DNA of 27,587 bases, taken from the NCBI GenBank assembly GCA_016928525.1, contig JAFGKO010000115.1, positions 1-27,587 on the forward strand, in the 5' to 3' direction. Positions 13,523 to 21,576 of this stretch are shown here, piece by piece; positions within the stretch are counted from its first letter, which is position 1; each line of letters begins with the position of its first letter. The position numbers and the translations under genes were made by a program. This DNA comes from Anaerolineales bacterium. Its GTDB lineage: Bacteria > Chloroflexota > Anaerolineae > Anaerolineales > Villigracilaceae. The notes under the pieces were generated by a model. It was not told where the DNA came from and did not search any database. It saw only the letters and a list, made by a program, of their open reading frames with translations.

Positions 13523-14608
13523 ATGGCAAGTAAAAAAGTGCGTGTCGCCATCATCGGCGTAGGGAATTGTGCATCGTCGTTGGTGCAGGGTGTCCACTAC
13601 TACCGTAACGCGAAAGACACTGACACCGTCCCTGGTTTGATGCACGTCAACCTGGCCGGATATCACATCAAGGATATTGAGTTCACACTCGGTATTGACA
13701 TCAATGCCACCAAGGTTGGGAAAGACCTTTCCGATGCTATTTTTGCTTTTCCCAACAACACCTACAAGTTCACCGATGTCCCCAAGATGAACGTGCCTGT
13801 CGTGCGCGGCATGACGCATGACGGCCTGGGCAAATATCTGTCTGACGTGATTGAGAAGGCCCCAGGCCCTACTGCCGATATCGTCGGCCTGCTCAAAGAA
13901 ACCAAGACCGATGTAGTGCTCAACTTTTTGCCGGTCGGCTCCGAGATGGCCACGAAATGGTATGTAGAGCAGACAATCGAGGCGGGCTGTGCTTTTGTGA
14001 ACGGCATCCCGGTCTTCATTGCTTCCAGCGAATACTGGTCCAAGCGCTTCCGTGATGCGCGGTTACCCATTTTGGGCGATGATGTCAAGTCGCAAGTCGG
14101 TGCGACGATTTTGCACCGCGCCATCACCAGCCTGTTCATCGACCGCGGAGTGCGCATCGACCATACCTACCAACTCAACTTCGGCGGCAATACCGATTTC
14201 CTCAACATGCTCGAACGCGAACGCCTGGAGAGCAAGAAAATTTCCAAGACAGGCGCAGTCACCAGCATGATCCCTTACGAGATAAATGCCAACGATGTGC
14301 ATGTTGGCCCAAGCGATCACGTACCCTGGCTGACCGATCGCAAGTGGTGCTATATCCGTATGGAAGGAACCACTTTTGGCGACGTTCCGCTGAACGTGGA
14401 GACCAAACTGGAAGTGTGGGATAGCCCCAATTCTGCCGGCGTGATGATCGACGCCGTCCGCTGTGCAAAACTGGCCCTCGACCGGAAACTGAGCGGTCCC
14501 ATCATTGGGCCCTCATCCTATTTCTTCAAGACCCCGCCCAAGCAGTTTCGCGACAACGTTTGCCGGGAGATGACGGAAGCTTTCATCAAAGGTGATAGCA
14601 ACGAATAG
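13523..14608 (+). CDS. ino1: myo-Inositol-1-phosphate synthase
   Basis: This 361-residue enzyme converts glucose 6-phosphate to 1L-myo-inositol 1-phosphate with bound NAD, the first step towards inositol lipids and other inositol compounds. The NAD site is [15 protein letters not shown] (about residues 10-24). Family blocks include [86 protein letters not shown] and a late [14 protein letters not shown]. Length matches the short archaeal and actinobacterial-type enzymes rather than the 500-residue eukaryotic one. AAGGAG lies nine bases before the ATG. It is transcribed divergently from the GAF kinase. No other inositol gene is in the window. Confidence 0.95.
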   Translation: MASKKVRVAIIGVGNCASSLVQGVHYYRNAKDTDTVPGLMHVNLAGYHIKDIEFTLGIDINATKVGKDLSDAIFAFPNNTYKFTDVPKMNVPVVRGMTHDGLGKYLSDVIEKAPGPTADIVGLLKETKTDVVLNFLPVGSEMATKWYVEQTIEAGCAFVNGIPVFIASSEYWSKRFRDARLPILGDDVKSQVGATILHRAITSLFIDRGVRIDHTYQLNFGGNTDFLNMLERERLESKKISKTGAVTSMIPYEINANDVHVGPSDHVPWLTDRKWCYIRMEGTTFGDVPLNVETKLEVWDSPNSAGVMIDAVRCAKLALDRKLSGPIIGPSSYFFKTPPKQFRDNVCREMTEAFIKGDSNE

Positions 14609-14610
14609 TT

Positions 14611-14658
14611 CCCTCACCCCAAACCCCTCTTCCTCTGGGAGAGGGGCAGGGGTGAGAG
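14611..14658. repeat. GC-rich palindromic intergenic repeat (CCTCACCCC type)
   Basis: CCTCACCCCAAACCCCTCTT is matched by AGAGGGGCAGGGGTGAG. This is a widespread kind of intergenic palindrome in environmental bacteria. It begins two bases after the ino1 stop codon and ends just before the -10 box of the deacetylase gene. It lacks a T-run. Confidence 0.7.
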
Positions 14659-14659
14659 G

Positions 14660-14665
14660 TAAAAT
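14660..14665 (+). promoter_or_regulatory. -10-like box directly before the deacetylase ATG
   Basis: TAAAAT ends 7 bases before ATG 14673, and no ribosome binding site lies between. This suggests a leaderless transcript. Confidence 0.35.
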
Positions 14666-14672
14666 ACCCCCC

Positions 14673-15830
14673 ATGTCCCGACCTTCCCGCATCTTTCTAA
14701 CACTCGGCCTGTTGGCCGTAGTCTTGACCGCGTGCCAACCCGCGCCTGCTTCCCCCACCCCGGACATGAACATCCTCATGACCCAGGCCGTGGGTACTGC
14801 AATGGCTGGCCTTGTCACGCCTACCCCGCTCCCCACCGAAACACCTCTGCCAACCGCAACCCTGCCGCCGCGCACCCCGCCGGCCTTGCCGCCTGTTTTT
14901 ACAACCGGCATTCTCAATCCGCTAGATACTCCCCACACTTATGTGGTCGATACCTGTCAATATTTGCAGGATAAATGGAACTCGGACAACGCTGCCCCAG
15001 GGACCATTGTACTGGTCATCATGTTCCACGGTATCGACAAAGATGGTATTGGTATGGATGCAAATGATATTAGCGTGCAGGATTTCAAAAAATTGATGAA
15101 TAACCTGAAAGAATTAGGCTTCGAGGCTATTAATACCGAACAGCTCGCAAATTTTCTCGACCACAATGCGGTGATTCCAAACCGGTCCGTAGTGCTCACG
15201 TATGATGACCGTCATTATGCTGAAGCCTTTGAACACTTTCGCCCCTATGCACAACAGTGGGGTTGGCCGGTGATCAACGGCTACATCGCCAAAGACGAAC
15301 GTTCTGACCTGTGGGCAGAAAACGCTGCTCTGGCTGCTGAGGGCTGGGTGGATTATCAGGCGCACGGCGTGGTGCACAACATCAACATTGTGCCAAGCTC
15401 GACGGATGAGTTTATTCTTAGCGAGCTACAGGGATCGATTGACAACATCCAGACATACTTTGGAAAGACCCCCATTGCGTATATCTGGCCAGGCGGCGGG
15501 TTTACGCCACGCGGTGTTGAACTTGCCCGCCAGGTAGGCTATCGCGTTGGATTTACCGTGAACCCTCGCGGCCCGTTCATGTACAACTGGATCCCGCAAA
15601 GCGATGATGCAGATCCGACGCGACCTTCCTACATCCCTGAAGGTCCGTCCAATGATCCAAGGCTTACCCTGCCGCGCTATTGGCCCACACAGGTGTTGGG
15701 ACAACTGGACGCCATCCGCGTCATGGGCAATGAGGCCGCCGCATATGCCGAGCAGAATAAAGCAATCGAGTTGGAATACTACGACATCGTTTGTGCACCC
15801 ACCTACGGCCCTATTCCGACAGCGCCATAG
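14673..15830 (+). CDS. Polysaccharide deacetylase-like (NodB-fold) lipoprotein
   Basis: This 385-residue surface lipoprotein has a signal peptide with lipobox LTAC (lipid-modified Cys21) and a Thr/Pro-rich linker to about residue 75. It ends in a carbohydrate-esterase-4-like domain. Family motifs are VLVIMFHGI, then VLTYDDRHYAEAFEHFRPYA, where TYDD replaces the usual TFDDG. The metal motif follows as HGVVH in YQAHGVVHNINI, and IAYIWPGGGFTPRGVELARQ corresponds to the active-site R/W-PPGG region. It probably removes acetyl groups from a wall or capsule polysaccharide. The start is ATG 14673, not the longer frame from 14592, which would be translated from a palindromic repeat. Two strong hairpins lie downstream. 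Confidence 0.85.
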   Translation: MSRPSRIFLTLGLLAVVLTACQPAPASPTPDMNILMTQAVGTAMAGLVTPTPLPTETPLPTATLPPRTPPALPPVFTTGILNPLDTPHTYVVDTCQYLQDKWNSDNAAPGTIVLVIMFHGIDKDGIGMDANDISVQDFKKLMNNLKELGFEAINTEQLANFLDHNAVIPNRSVVLTYDDRHYAEAFEHFRPYAQQWGWPVINGYIAKDERSDLWAENAALAAEGWVDYQAHGVVHNINIVPSSTDEFILSELQGSIDNIQTYFGKTPIAYIWPGGGFTPRGVELARQVGYRVGFTVNPRGPFMYNWIPQSDDADPTRPSYIPEGPSNDPRLTLPRYWPTQVLGQLDAIRVMGNEAAAYAEQNKAIELEYYDIVCAPTYGPIPTAP

Positions 15831-15866
15831 TCAGGCTTTCACCGTATTTTTTCAATAAATCGGGGT

Positions 15867-15909
15867 GTGGGGTGTTGTGGACGGGCTGCGCCCGTCCACA
15901 ACACCCCAC
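15867..15909. repeat. Perfect 19-base-arm palindrome
   Basis: Arms at 15867-15885 and 15891-15909 are perfect reverse complements around CTGCG. There is no T-run on either strand, so it is more like a mobile palindromic repeat than a simple terminator, although it could stall polymerase. Confidence 0.75.
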
Positions 15910-15958
15910 TTCCCCCCCCTCTTTGAGTTCACCATCCCAAAGAGAAAAGGACAAATAT

Positions 15959-15995
15959 AAAAGGACTTACGCAATTCCAGCATAAGTCCTTTTTT
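15959..15995. terminator. Bidirectional terminator between convergent genes
   Basis: AAAAGGACTTA (15959-15969) pairs with TAAGTCCTTTT (15983-15993), flanked by A residues on one side and T residues on the other. It can end both the deacetylase transcript and the LysM gene transcript. Confidence 0.78.
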
Positions 15996-16013
15996 CTTTT
16001 TACGTTGCTACTT

Positions 16014-16868
16014 TTATCTTGAAAACCCACCACCCTTGAGCCTGCTGGCCGGTTTGCGTTGTTTTAAAGCATACCAACCCAGGCCAAGCCCGCCCAGCAA
16101 AAGCACCCCCCCAAGGATGCCAAAGATGGGAGAAGTTCCACCGTTGCCGCTGCCGTTTTCAGGGGCTGGCTCCCCAACCGTTTCGGTCTGTGACTGGGCG
16201 CCAAATGGTACAAAAGCGCGATCGCCTGCCTTGATGGCAAACGTGTAGGTCAACTCCACCGTTGGGTTGTAATTGTCCGGCACAGCCACGCTGATGTTGT
16301 ACTCGCCCTGGGGCACATCCGTGAAGCAGGTCTGCACAGGCTCAAGCAGGTCTGGGTCGATTTCAGAGACGGTGGTCTTCGTCTCCGAATACGTCCCAGC
16401 CGTATTGCTGACGCTGACTGCGCCGCCTGCAATACCGATTTCAGTCTCCTGTCGCAGGGCGTCGCCATTGACATCGTCGTAGAGCAAAACGCAAATTTCG
16501 GTTGTGCCGGGAGGCGGTGTAGGCGTGACTGTGGCGGGTTCCAGCGTCGGAGACGGTCCCGGAGTCGGCGAGAGCGCCGCCGGGCCGCCAATACCAAGCA
16601 TGAGTTCAGCACCTATCGCGAGTGTACAGTTTTCATCCAGTTGCGGATTCAAGGCGCGCAACTGATCGACCGATATGCCATACAGCGCCTGGATGCGAAA
16701 ACAGCTATCCCCGGCCTGTACAATGTAAAGGATACGTCCATCCGGGCCAGGTGTTGGGGAGGGGAATTCCACCTGTGCAGCCGGTGAAGCCTGGGCCGGC
16801 AACGAGATAGCAAAGAGCAGAAGGGGAAAAGCCAACAAAAAAACGACCAAAAATCGTTTGGGGTTCAT
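16014..16868 (-). CDS. Secreted, membrane-anchored LysM-domain protein
   Basis: This 284-residue envelope protein has a signal peptide (1-28, ending AQAS) and a LysM module (about 46-92: YIVQAGDSCFRIQALYGISV, then LRALNPQL and AIGAELMLGI). A Pro/Thr linker (95-122) follows. A B-type or SdrD-like beta domain (about 124-225) carries YDDVNGDALRQETEIGIAG, and FTDVPQGEYNISV closes a strand pair. A Gly/Ser-rich stretch leads to a single C-terminal membrane helix (about 247-267) with a Lys/Arg-rich tail. LysM binds peptidoglycan-type glycans. A TATAAT box lies 10 bases before the ATG, with no ribosome binding site. No enzymatic domain is visible, so it is probably structural or binding. Confidence 0.85.
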   Translation of the reverse strand: MNPKRFLVVFLLAFPLLLFAISLPAQASPAAQVEFPSPTPGPDGRILYIVQAGDSCFRIQALYGISVDQLRALNPQLDENCTLAIGAELMLGIGGPAALSPTPGPSPTLEPATVTPTPPPGTTEICVLLYDDVNGDALRQETEIGIAGGAVSVSNTAGTYSETKTTVSEIDPDLLEPVQTCFTDVPQGEYNISVAVPDNYNPTVELTYTFAIKAGDRAFVPFGAQSQTETVGEPAPENGSGNGGTSPIFGILGGVLLLGGLGLGWYALKQRKPASRLKGGGFSR

Positions 16869-16878
16869 AAGTACGCGG

Positions 16879-16884
16879 ATTATA
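16879..16884 (-). promoter_or_regulatory. -10 box of the LysM gene
   Basis: TATAAT (minus strand) ends 10 bases before the ATG at 16868. The predicted leader is only a few bases long. Confidence 0.45.
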
Positions 16885-16910
16885 TCAGGATTTGATTGAA
16901 CTACTTTTCC

Positions 16911-16999
16911 TCCCTGAGCGGAGCGATAGCATAGTCGAAGGGCAAGCTATGAGAAGTTCGCGCTTCGACTTCGACCTTCGGTCTCCGCTCAGCGAGGGA
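16911..16999. repeat. Imperfect inverted repeat of the CCCTGAGCGGAG type
   Basis: TCCCTGAGCGGAG at the left is matched by CTCCGCTCAGCGAGGGA at the right, with TCGAAGGGC and CTTCGAC motifs inside. It is a dispersed intergenic element lying between the LysM gene start and the SDR gene stop. Confidence 0.7.
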
Positions 17000-17004
17000 T
17001 ATAC

Positions 17005-18015
17005 TTACTGATACCGCTTCCTGATCTCCGGCAGGAAATATTCGTTGAAGAATTTCTCTTCGTCGTAGTCAGGTTCCCAGCCCCACTCCTCGCGGGCTTT
17101 GGAATCGTCCACATCTTCCGGCCAGGAATCGACGATGCCCTGGCGTCGGACGCTCGGCTCGAAAGTGACTTGCGCGCCAGGGAAGGACTTGACCGTCCAA
17201 TCGCGGAATTCACCGGCTGTCAGGCTGAAGGCGGCAATATTGTAAACAGGACAGGTCAAATTCGCGCGCGGCGCGTCCATCAGCAGCAGCAACGACTTGA
17301 CCGCGTCTGGCATGGCCATAAAGGAGATTTTCGTGTCCTCGCGCACGAAGCAGGCATAGGGGCGGCCCTGAGCGGCGGTGTGCAACATCTCGGGCCCGTA
17401 ATCGCTCGTCCCACCGCTGGGTAAGGTAAACGCGCTCACCAGTCCCGGAAAACGGATGGCGCGGAAGTCCAGCATGGTAGGCGGGTTGAGCTCCAAATGG
17501 CGCTGTCCTAAAAATCTACTATAGTACACGCCCAATTTCTCACAATACAATTTGTTGCAACCGTACATCGTTTGTGGCGCGTTACATTCGTCCTCTTTGA
17601 CCCTTCCTTTGGCTTTCTTTTCGGCTATGTCTCGGAGACCATAAGCCGCAATCGAACTGGGGAACAGGAATTTGACACGCTTGCCATATTTCTCGGAGCG
17701 ATAAGCTGCCATGGCCAACATCAGCATCGTCCCTTCCACATTGATGCGATGTGCCATTTCAGGAGACTCTTCGGCTTTCGAAGACAGGGAAGCGGCCAGG
17801 TGAAAAACAACATCGAAATCATAATCATAAAAAACTTTGACCGTGTTGAGCAAGTCCCCTCGTATATGCTCTGTGACCAGAGGGGAGATCGCATCCGGTA
17901 ATGGCGCCAGGTCTGCGGAAACAATACGATAACCTCCGCGTTGCGCCAACCCTTGCACCAGCGCCTGTCCAATTTCTCCACATGCGCCCGTTACAAGGAC
18001 TTGTTTTTCAGTCAT
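17005..18015 (-). CDS. SDR-type L-threonine 3-dehydrogenase-like enzyme
   Basis: This 336-residue extended short-chain dehydrogenase binds NAD through LVTGACGEIGQALV (residues 7-20). It has the catalytic Ser near 121 in FLFPSSIAAYG, and Tyr151 and Lys155 in TMYGCNKLYCEKLG. The later blocks FRAIRFPGLVSAF, PSGGTSDYGPEMLHTAAQGR, MAMPDAVKSLLLLMDAP and RRQGIVDSWPEDVDDSKARE, followed by WGWEPDYD, match the epimerase-like L-threonine dehydrogenase family. That family oxidises threonine to 2-amino-3-ketobutyrate. A related sugar epimerase cannot be excluded. AAGGAG precedes the ATG. A second threonine-degrading gene (20616) lies 2.6 kb away on the other strand. Confidence 0.82.
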   Translation of the reverse strand: MTEKQVLVTGACGEIGQALVQGLAQRGGYRIVSADLAPLPDAISPLVTEHIRGDLLNTVKVFYDYDFDVVFHLAASLSSKAEESPEMAHRINVEGTMLMLAMAAYRSEKYGKRVKFLFPSSIAAYGLRDIAEKKAKGRVKEDECNAPQTMYGCNKLYCEKLGVYYSRFLGQRHLELNPPTMLDFRAIRFPGLVSAFTLPSGGTSDYGPEMLHTAAQGRPYACFVREDTKISFMAMPDAVKSLLLLMDAPRANLTCPVYNIAAFSLTAGEFRDWTVKSFPGAQVTFEPSVRRQGIVDSWPEDVDDSKAREEWGWEPDYDEEKFFNEYFLPEIRKRYQ

Positions 18016-18187
18016 AGTTTTCTCCTTTGTGCTAGAATGAGTGACGAAAATATCCGCAGATAGGACGGATTCTCGCAGTACTTCAACCTGCGCTCATCCA
18101 TACAACCTGCGGACATGACCACCAAAGAGCAACCTGCTCCATTGCTGTTTTATTGTACAACATCCCGCGTTGAATTTTTGTCACCAA

Positions 18188-18979
18188 ATGCGCATGACTT
18201 TTCCCCGAATTTTCATGACTACATGCGGACTGCTGCTCACGGCCTGCTCCGGTATCGGACTGGACGCCGTGACCGCCACGCCCCGTCCGCCTACACCGAC
18301 CCCGCTTCAGACCTCGACCCCGGTCTGGTTCCCGGCAACCGCCACGCCTACGCCCCAACCTGTGCGCACCCAGCCGCCCACCCCGGAGATGTTGACCGGC
18401 CTTGGAACTCTGATTGCCAGCGACGATTTCACCGATCCCGAAGAATGGGATACAGCGGTTTCCAATGAGGGCAGCGCCTCGGTCAGCCGTGAACGCCTGA
18501 CCCTGGCTGTTCAGCCCGGCGTATACATGATCAGCCTGCAACGGCAGATGGTTCTGGGAAACTTTTACGCCGAGATCACCGCCAGTCCCAGCCTGTGCCG
18601 AGGCGCGGACGAATACGGTTTCCTGGTGCGCGCCAACGCCGTCACTTATTACCGCTTTGCCTTGAGCTGCAACGGACAGGCGCATGCCGAACGTATCAGC
18701 TTGCAGGAGCGGCACGACCTGCACGAACCCGTCCTGAGCGGTGACGTGCCTCCCGGCGCGCCGGGGGAGGTCCGCATCGGGGTCTGGGCCGCCGGGCCGG
18801 AAATGCGCCTGTTCCTGAACGACCGCTTCCAATTCAGCATTACGGATATGAACCTGTCGGCTGGCACAGTCGGCGTCTTTGCCCGCGCTGCGGGTGACAC
18901 GCCTGTCACCGTGACGTTCTCAGACCTGAGAGTGCGGGCTGTGGAATATGTCCTGCCAACACGCACGCCTGCACCGTAA
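18188..18979 (+). CDS. Lipoprotein with a jelly-roll (LamG/concanavalin-like) domain
   Basis: This roughly 263-residue lipoprotein has a short signal peptide with lipobox LTAC (Cys20 if translation starts at 18188). A Pro/Thr linker runs to about residue 60 and a beta-rich domain of about 190 residues follows. The domain has ASDDFTDPEEWDT at its start, YGFLVRANAVTYYRFALSCN in the middle, and RLFLNDRFQFSITD then GTVGVFARAAG near the end. This is the layout of concanavalin-like or DUF1080-like domains common in Anaerolineae surface proteins, which usually bind glycans. The start is uncertain: ATG 18188, 18194 or 18215 are all possible, and none has a ribosome binding site. The stop codon lies inside a palindromic repeat. 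Confidence 0.78.
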   Translation: MRMTFPRIFMTTCGLLLTACSGIGLDAVTATPRPPTPTPLQTSTPVWFPATATPTPQPVRTQPPTPEMLTGLGTLIASDDFTDPEEWDTAVSNEGSASVSRERLTLAVQPGVYMISLQRQMVLGNFYAEITASPSLCRGADEYGFLVRANAVTYYRFALSCNGQAHAERISLQERHDLHEPVLSGDVPPGAPGEVRIGVWAAGPEMRLFLNDRFQFSITDMNLSAGTVGVFARAAGDTPVTVTFSDLRVRAVEYVLPTRTPAP

Positions 18980-19069
18980 GGGCGACCCGCCTGGATTTGC
19001 AAGGAACCTCGCCTGACAATTTCAATAGCAGGGTATCCAATCTGCCGGACCAGCAAGGGTCGCCCCTAC
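18976..19069. repeat. Inverted repeat of the GTAGGGGCGACCC type
   Basis: GTAAGGGCGACCC (18976-18988) and GGGTCGCCCCTAC (19057-19069) are reverse complements except for one base. They flank about 68 bases and sit between the lipoprotein and methyltransferase genes. The left arm supplies the lipoprotein stop codon. Confidence 0.7.
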
Positions 19070-19073
19070 ACGA

Positions 19074-19079
19074 TATAAT
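19074..19079 (+). promoter_or_regulatory. Consensus -10 box directly before the methyltransferase ATG
   Basis: TATAAT ends 7 bases before ATG 19087, and there is no Shine-Dalgarno sequence. A leaderless mRNA is predicted. Confidence 0.5.
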
Positions 19080-19086
19080 GTAAATC

Positions 19087-19899
19087 ATGCCGCGCCCAAA
19101 CAAACTCAACGACCTCGACCCCAAATCCTGGCTCAAATTCCAGAAATCCTGGTTCATCCATAACCCACCGCCGCGCAAGAAGGGCGTGCTGGTCCACCCG
19201 GCCAAGTTCCCCGAGACCATGGCGCAGGAATTCATCGAGTTCTTCACCAAGGAAGGGGAGACCGTGCTCGACCCGATGGCAGGCACCGGGTCCGCGCTGG
19301 TGGCCGCATTAAGGGCTGGGCGTAACTCCTACGGCATCGAACTCAATCCCAAATACGCCGAAATCGCGGAACAGATCATCGCCGAAGAACGCGAAGCCCT
19401 CGGTGCGTCAATCGTCAATCTGAAATCGAAAATCATCAATGGCGACGCCAGTCACGTGGCCCAATTTGACCTCCCTGTCATTGATTACGTCATCACCAGC
19501 CCTCCCTACTGGGACATGTTGCACGCCCGTGGCGCCGAAACCCAGAAAAAACGCCGAACTGCGGACGATTTGGATGTCTTCTACTCGGACGACCCGAACG
19601 ACCTGGGCAATCTGCACGATTACGAAGCGTTTTTAGAGAAATTGGTTGGCATCTACGCAGGCTTGAAACCCCTGCTAAAGAAGAGGGCATACCTGACCAT
19701 CATCGTCAAGAACGTCAAGAAAGGCGGGGTGATCTACCCCCTGGCCTGGGACATCGGCCGCGAACTCGGCAAAACTTATACGCTCAAAGATGAGAAAATC
19801 TGGCTGCAAGACAACCAGCGCCTGGCTCCCTACGGATTAGGCAGCGCCTGGGTGAGTAATACCTTTCATCATTATTGTTTGCAGTTTAGAAATGAGTAA
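19087..19899 (+). CDS. DNA N4-cytosine/N6-adenine methyltransferase
   Basis: This 270-residue DNA methyltransferase has the SAM-binding motif LDPMAGTGSALVAAL at about 61-75 and IELNPKYAEIA after it. The catalytic motif TSPPYWDM is at 137-144. The Ser-Pro-Pro-Tyr form is typical of N4-cytosine enzymes, although some N6-adenine enzymes share it. An N-terminal motif X-like segment (LVHPAKFPETMAQEFIEFF) precedes motif I, so the order is X, I, IV. A variable region at about 145-175 may help target recognition. No restriction gene is adjacent. The nearest candidate is the PD-(D/E)XK-like protein at 21653, beyond a toxin-antitoxin pair and a dehydratase gene. Target sequence unknown. Confidence 0.88.
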   Translation: MPRPNKLNDLDPKSWLKFQKSWFIHNPPPRKKGVLVHPAKFPETMAQEFIEFFTKEGETVLDPMAGTGSALVAALRAGRNSYGIELNPKYAEIAEQIIAEEREALGASIVNLKSKIINGDASHVAQFDLPVIDYVITSPPYWDMLHARGAETQKKRRTADDLDVFYSDDPNDLGNLHDYEAFLEKLVGIYAGLKPLLKKRAYLTIIVKNVKKGGVIYPLAWDIGRELGKTYTLKDEKIWLQDNQRLAPYGLGSAWVSNTFHHYCLQFRNE

Positions 19900-19904
19900 A
19901 CCCA

Positions 19905-19948
19905 CCCCTACCTCCCCGACATCCGTCAGGCTATCAAACGCACCCGGT
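19905..19948 (+). pseudogene. Fossil copy of the 5' end of the threonine dehydratase gene
   Basis: The bases encode YLPDIRQAIKRTR in one frame, matching LPDIRRATKRIR near the start of the dehydratase at 20616. The DNA shares a 14-base identical block (CTCCCCGACATCCG), and most of the next 25 bases are also identical, with mainly transition differences. It starts five bases after the methyltransferase stop and decays after about 44 bases. It marks where the dehydratase gene probably began before the toxin-antitoxin pair arrived. Confidence 0.65.
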
Positions 19949-19970
19949 CATTTAACGCTCCTCTTTGATA

Positions 19971-19999
19971 TTGCATTTCAAACATAAGTACGCTAAAAT
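19971..19999 (+). promoter_or_regulatory. Promoter of the toxin-antitoxin operon
   Basis: TTGCAT at 19971-19976 and TAAAAT at 19994-19999 are spaced by 17 bases. Transcription would start about 33 bases before the antitoxin ATG. Confidence 0.45.
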
Positions 20000-20038
20000 A
20001 ATATCGCAATACGATTTTCTTATCGATAGGAGTTCCGT

Positions 20039-20245
20039 ATGGAAACTGTGACCGTTTCTCCAAAATACCAGGTGGTTATCCCAAAGAATGTGCGCAAGGC
20101 GTTAGGCATCCGTGTGGGACAAAAAATCCAGGTGATAGTCTATGAAGGGCGCATCGAACTCCTCCCGGTAACGTCGATCAAAAAGCTGCGCGGTTTTGCC
20201 AAAGGGATCGATACCTCCGTCGAACGCGAGGCTGACCGCGTATGA
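20039..20245 (+). CDS. AbrB/MazE-family antitoxin
   Basis: This 68-residue swapped-hairpin DNA-binding protein has the N-terminal SpoVT/AbrB domain METVTVSPKYQVVIPKNVRK followed by LGIRVGQKIQVIVYEGRIEL. A C-terminal tail of about 20 residues (FAKGIDTSVEREADRV) normally wraps the toxin. AGGAG lies six bases before the ATG. It overlaps the PIN toxin gene by four bases (ATGA), so the two are co-translated. Such antitoxins neutralise the partner ribonuclease and repress their own promoter. Confidence 0.9.
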   Translation: METVTVSPKYQVVIPKNVRKALGIRVGQKIQVIVYEGRIELLPVTSIKKLRGFAKGIDTSVEREADRV

Positions 20246-20616
20246 ACGTGGTCGATTCGTCCGGCTGGTTGGAATATTTCGCGGACGCTTCCAATGCGGA
20301 TTTCTTCGCTCCTGCTATCGAAAAAACAGATGAATTGGTTGTCCCTGTTGTCAGTATCTTCGAGGTCTTCAAACGCATGCGCCAGCAAAAAGGCGACGAG
20401 GCCGCGCTGCAGGCGGTCATGGCTATGCTGCAGGGACAGGTCGTCGAGTTGGATGCAGCATTGGCGCTCAACGCGGCTAAACTGTCCGGCGACCTGCAAA
20501 TCCCCATGGCTGACAGCATGATCCTGGCTACAGCTCAAGCGTACGAGGCCGAATTATGGACCCAGGATGCTGATTTGAAGGACATTGAAAAAGTAAGATA
20601 CATCGAGAAAAAATAA
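20242..20616 (+). CDS. PIN-domain (VapC-like) ribonuclease toxin
   Basis: This 124-residue PIN-fold protein is expected to cleave RNA. The acidic metal-binding residues are visible: Asp5 in NVVDSSGWLEYF, Glu41 in VSIFEVFKR, Asp92 in PMADSMILATA and Asp109/Asp111 in WTQDADLKD. The length is typical. Its stop codon overlaps the start of the threonine dehydratase by one base (TAATG). The dehydratase may therefore now depend on the toxin-antitoxin promoter, an unusual coupling of a metabolic gene to a stress module. Confidence 0.9.
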   Translation: MNVVDSSGWLEYFADASNADFFAPAIEKTDELVVPVVSIFEVFKRMRQQKGDEAALQAVMAMLQGQVVELDAALALNAAKLSGDLQIPMADSMILATAQAYEAELWTQDADLKDIEKVRYIEKK

Positions 20617-21566
20617 TGCTCGCTCCTACCCTCCCCGACATCCGCCGGGCCACCAAGCGCATCCGGCTCTACGCGCACCACACCCCAGTCCTGACCTGTG
20701 CCAGTCTCGACCAGCGAGTCGGCACGCAGGTCTTCATGAAATGCGAAAATCTGCAGAGGGTAGGCGCGTTCAAATTCCGCGGGGCTTGTAATGCGGTCTT
20801 CTCGCTTTCGGACGAAGAAGCTGCGCGTGGTGTCGCTACGCACTCCTCCGGCAACCACGCCCAGGCGCTGGCGCTTGCGGCGCGACTGCGCGGGGTTCCG
20901 GCTTATATCGTCATGCCGGAGAATGCCCCGGCGGTCAAGAAAGCGGCGGTGGCTGGCTACGGCGGACAGATCACTTTTTGCGAGCCGACCCTGCAAGCCC
21001 GCGAGATCACAACCGAACAAATTGTGAAAGAAACCGGGGCGACCGTAGTGCATCCGTACAATGACTTTCGGGTCATCACCGGGCAGGGAACTGCGACGCT
21101 GGAACTGCTCGAAGAAGTCCCCGACCTGGATGTGATCATTGCGCCAGTCGGCGGGGGCGGACTGTTGAGCGGCACCGCCATCGCCGCCAAAGGACTTGCG
21201 CCCAATATCCGCGTGCTGGCCGCCGAACCCGAAATGGCCGACGATGCCTACCGGTCTCTGCAAGCCGGGTATATCCTCCCCTCCGAAAATCCGAAAACCA
21301 TCGCCGATGGCCTGCTCACTTCGCTTGGCACGCTGACGTTTCCAATCATCCAAGGACACGTGGAGCAGATCGTCACGGTCAGTGAAAGGGCTATACTTGA
21401 GTCAATGAAATTCATCTGGGAGCGCGCCAAGCTCGTCATCGAACCGTCCGCTGCCGTGCCGGTCGCCCTGCTCTGGGAGCGCAAGGTCGACCTGGGCAGC
21501 CTGCGTGTGGGTGTGATCCTCTCCGGCGGTAATGTAGATTTGGACAGGTTGCCGTGGCAAGCCTGA
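20616..21566 (+). CDS. Threonine/serine dehydratase (PLP-dependent, ACT-less)
   Basis: This 316-residue fold-type II PLP enzyme deaminates threonine to 2-oxobutyrate (or serine to pyruvate). The Schiff-base Lys53 is in GAFKFRGACNAV. The substrate loop is HSSGNHAQALALAA, and the phosphate-binding glycine loop is PVGGGGLLSG. The C-terminal PLP ring contact is LSGGNVDLDRL. No ACT regulatory domain follows, so it resembles catabolic threonine dehydratases or serine racemases rather than biosynthetic IlvA. Its start overlaps the toxin stop codon. A decayed copy of its first codons lies at 19905-19948. With the SDR threonine dehydrogenase at 17005 it gives two routes of threonine breakdown in the same neighbourhood. 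Confidence 0.9.
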   Translation: MLAPTLPDIRRATKRIRLYAHHTPVLTCASLDQRVGTQVFMKCENLQRVGAFKFRGACNAVFSLSDEEAARGVATHSSGNHAQALALAARLRGVPAYIVMPENAPAVKKAAVAGYGGQITFCEPTLQAREITTEQIVKETGATVVHPYNDFRVITGQGTATLELLEEVPDLDVIIAPVGGGGLLSGTAIAAKGLAPNIRVLAAEPEMADDAYRSLQAGYILPSENPKTIADGLLTSLGTLTFPIIQGHVEQIVTVSERAILESMKFIWERAKLVIEPSAAVPVALLWERKVDLGSLRVGVILSGGNVDLDRLPWQA

Positions 21567-21576
21567 CCCTGTTATT

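Noticed and set aside
13403..13819. N-terminal extension of the GAF kinase frame
   Set aside because: Overlaps the divergent ino1 gene in antisense; the TATAAT box and GAF homology support the start at 13402.
14592..14672. Upstream start for the deacetylase
   Set aside because: Would translate a palindromic repeat and bury the lipoprotein signal peptide.
18083..18832. 249-codon minus-strand open frame
   Set aside because: Antisense to the jelly-roll lipoprotein; product is Gly/Arg/His-rich, low-complexity and has no motif.
20535..21359. 274-codon minus-strand open frame
   Set aside because: Antisense to the threonine dehydratase, which has all PLP motifs.
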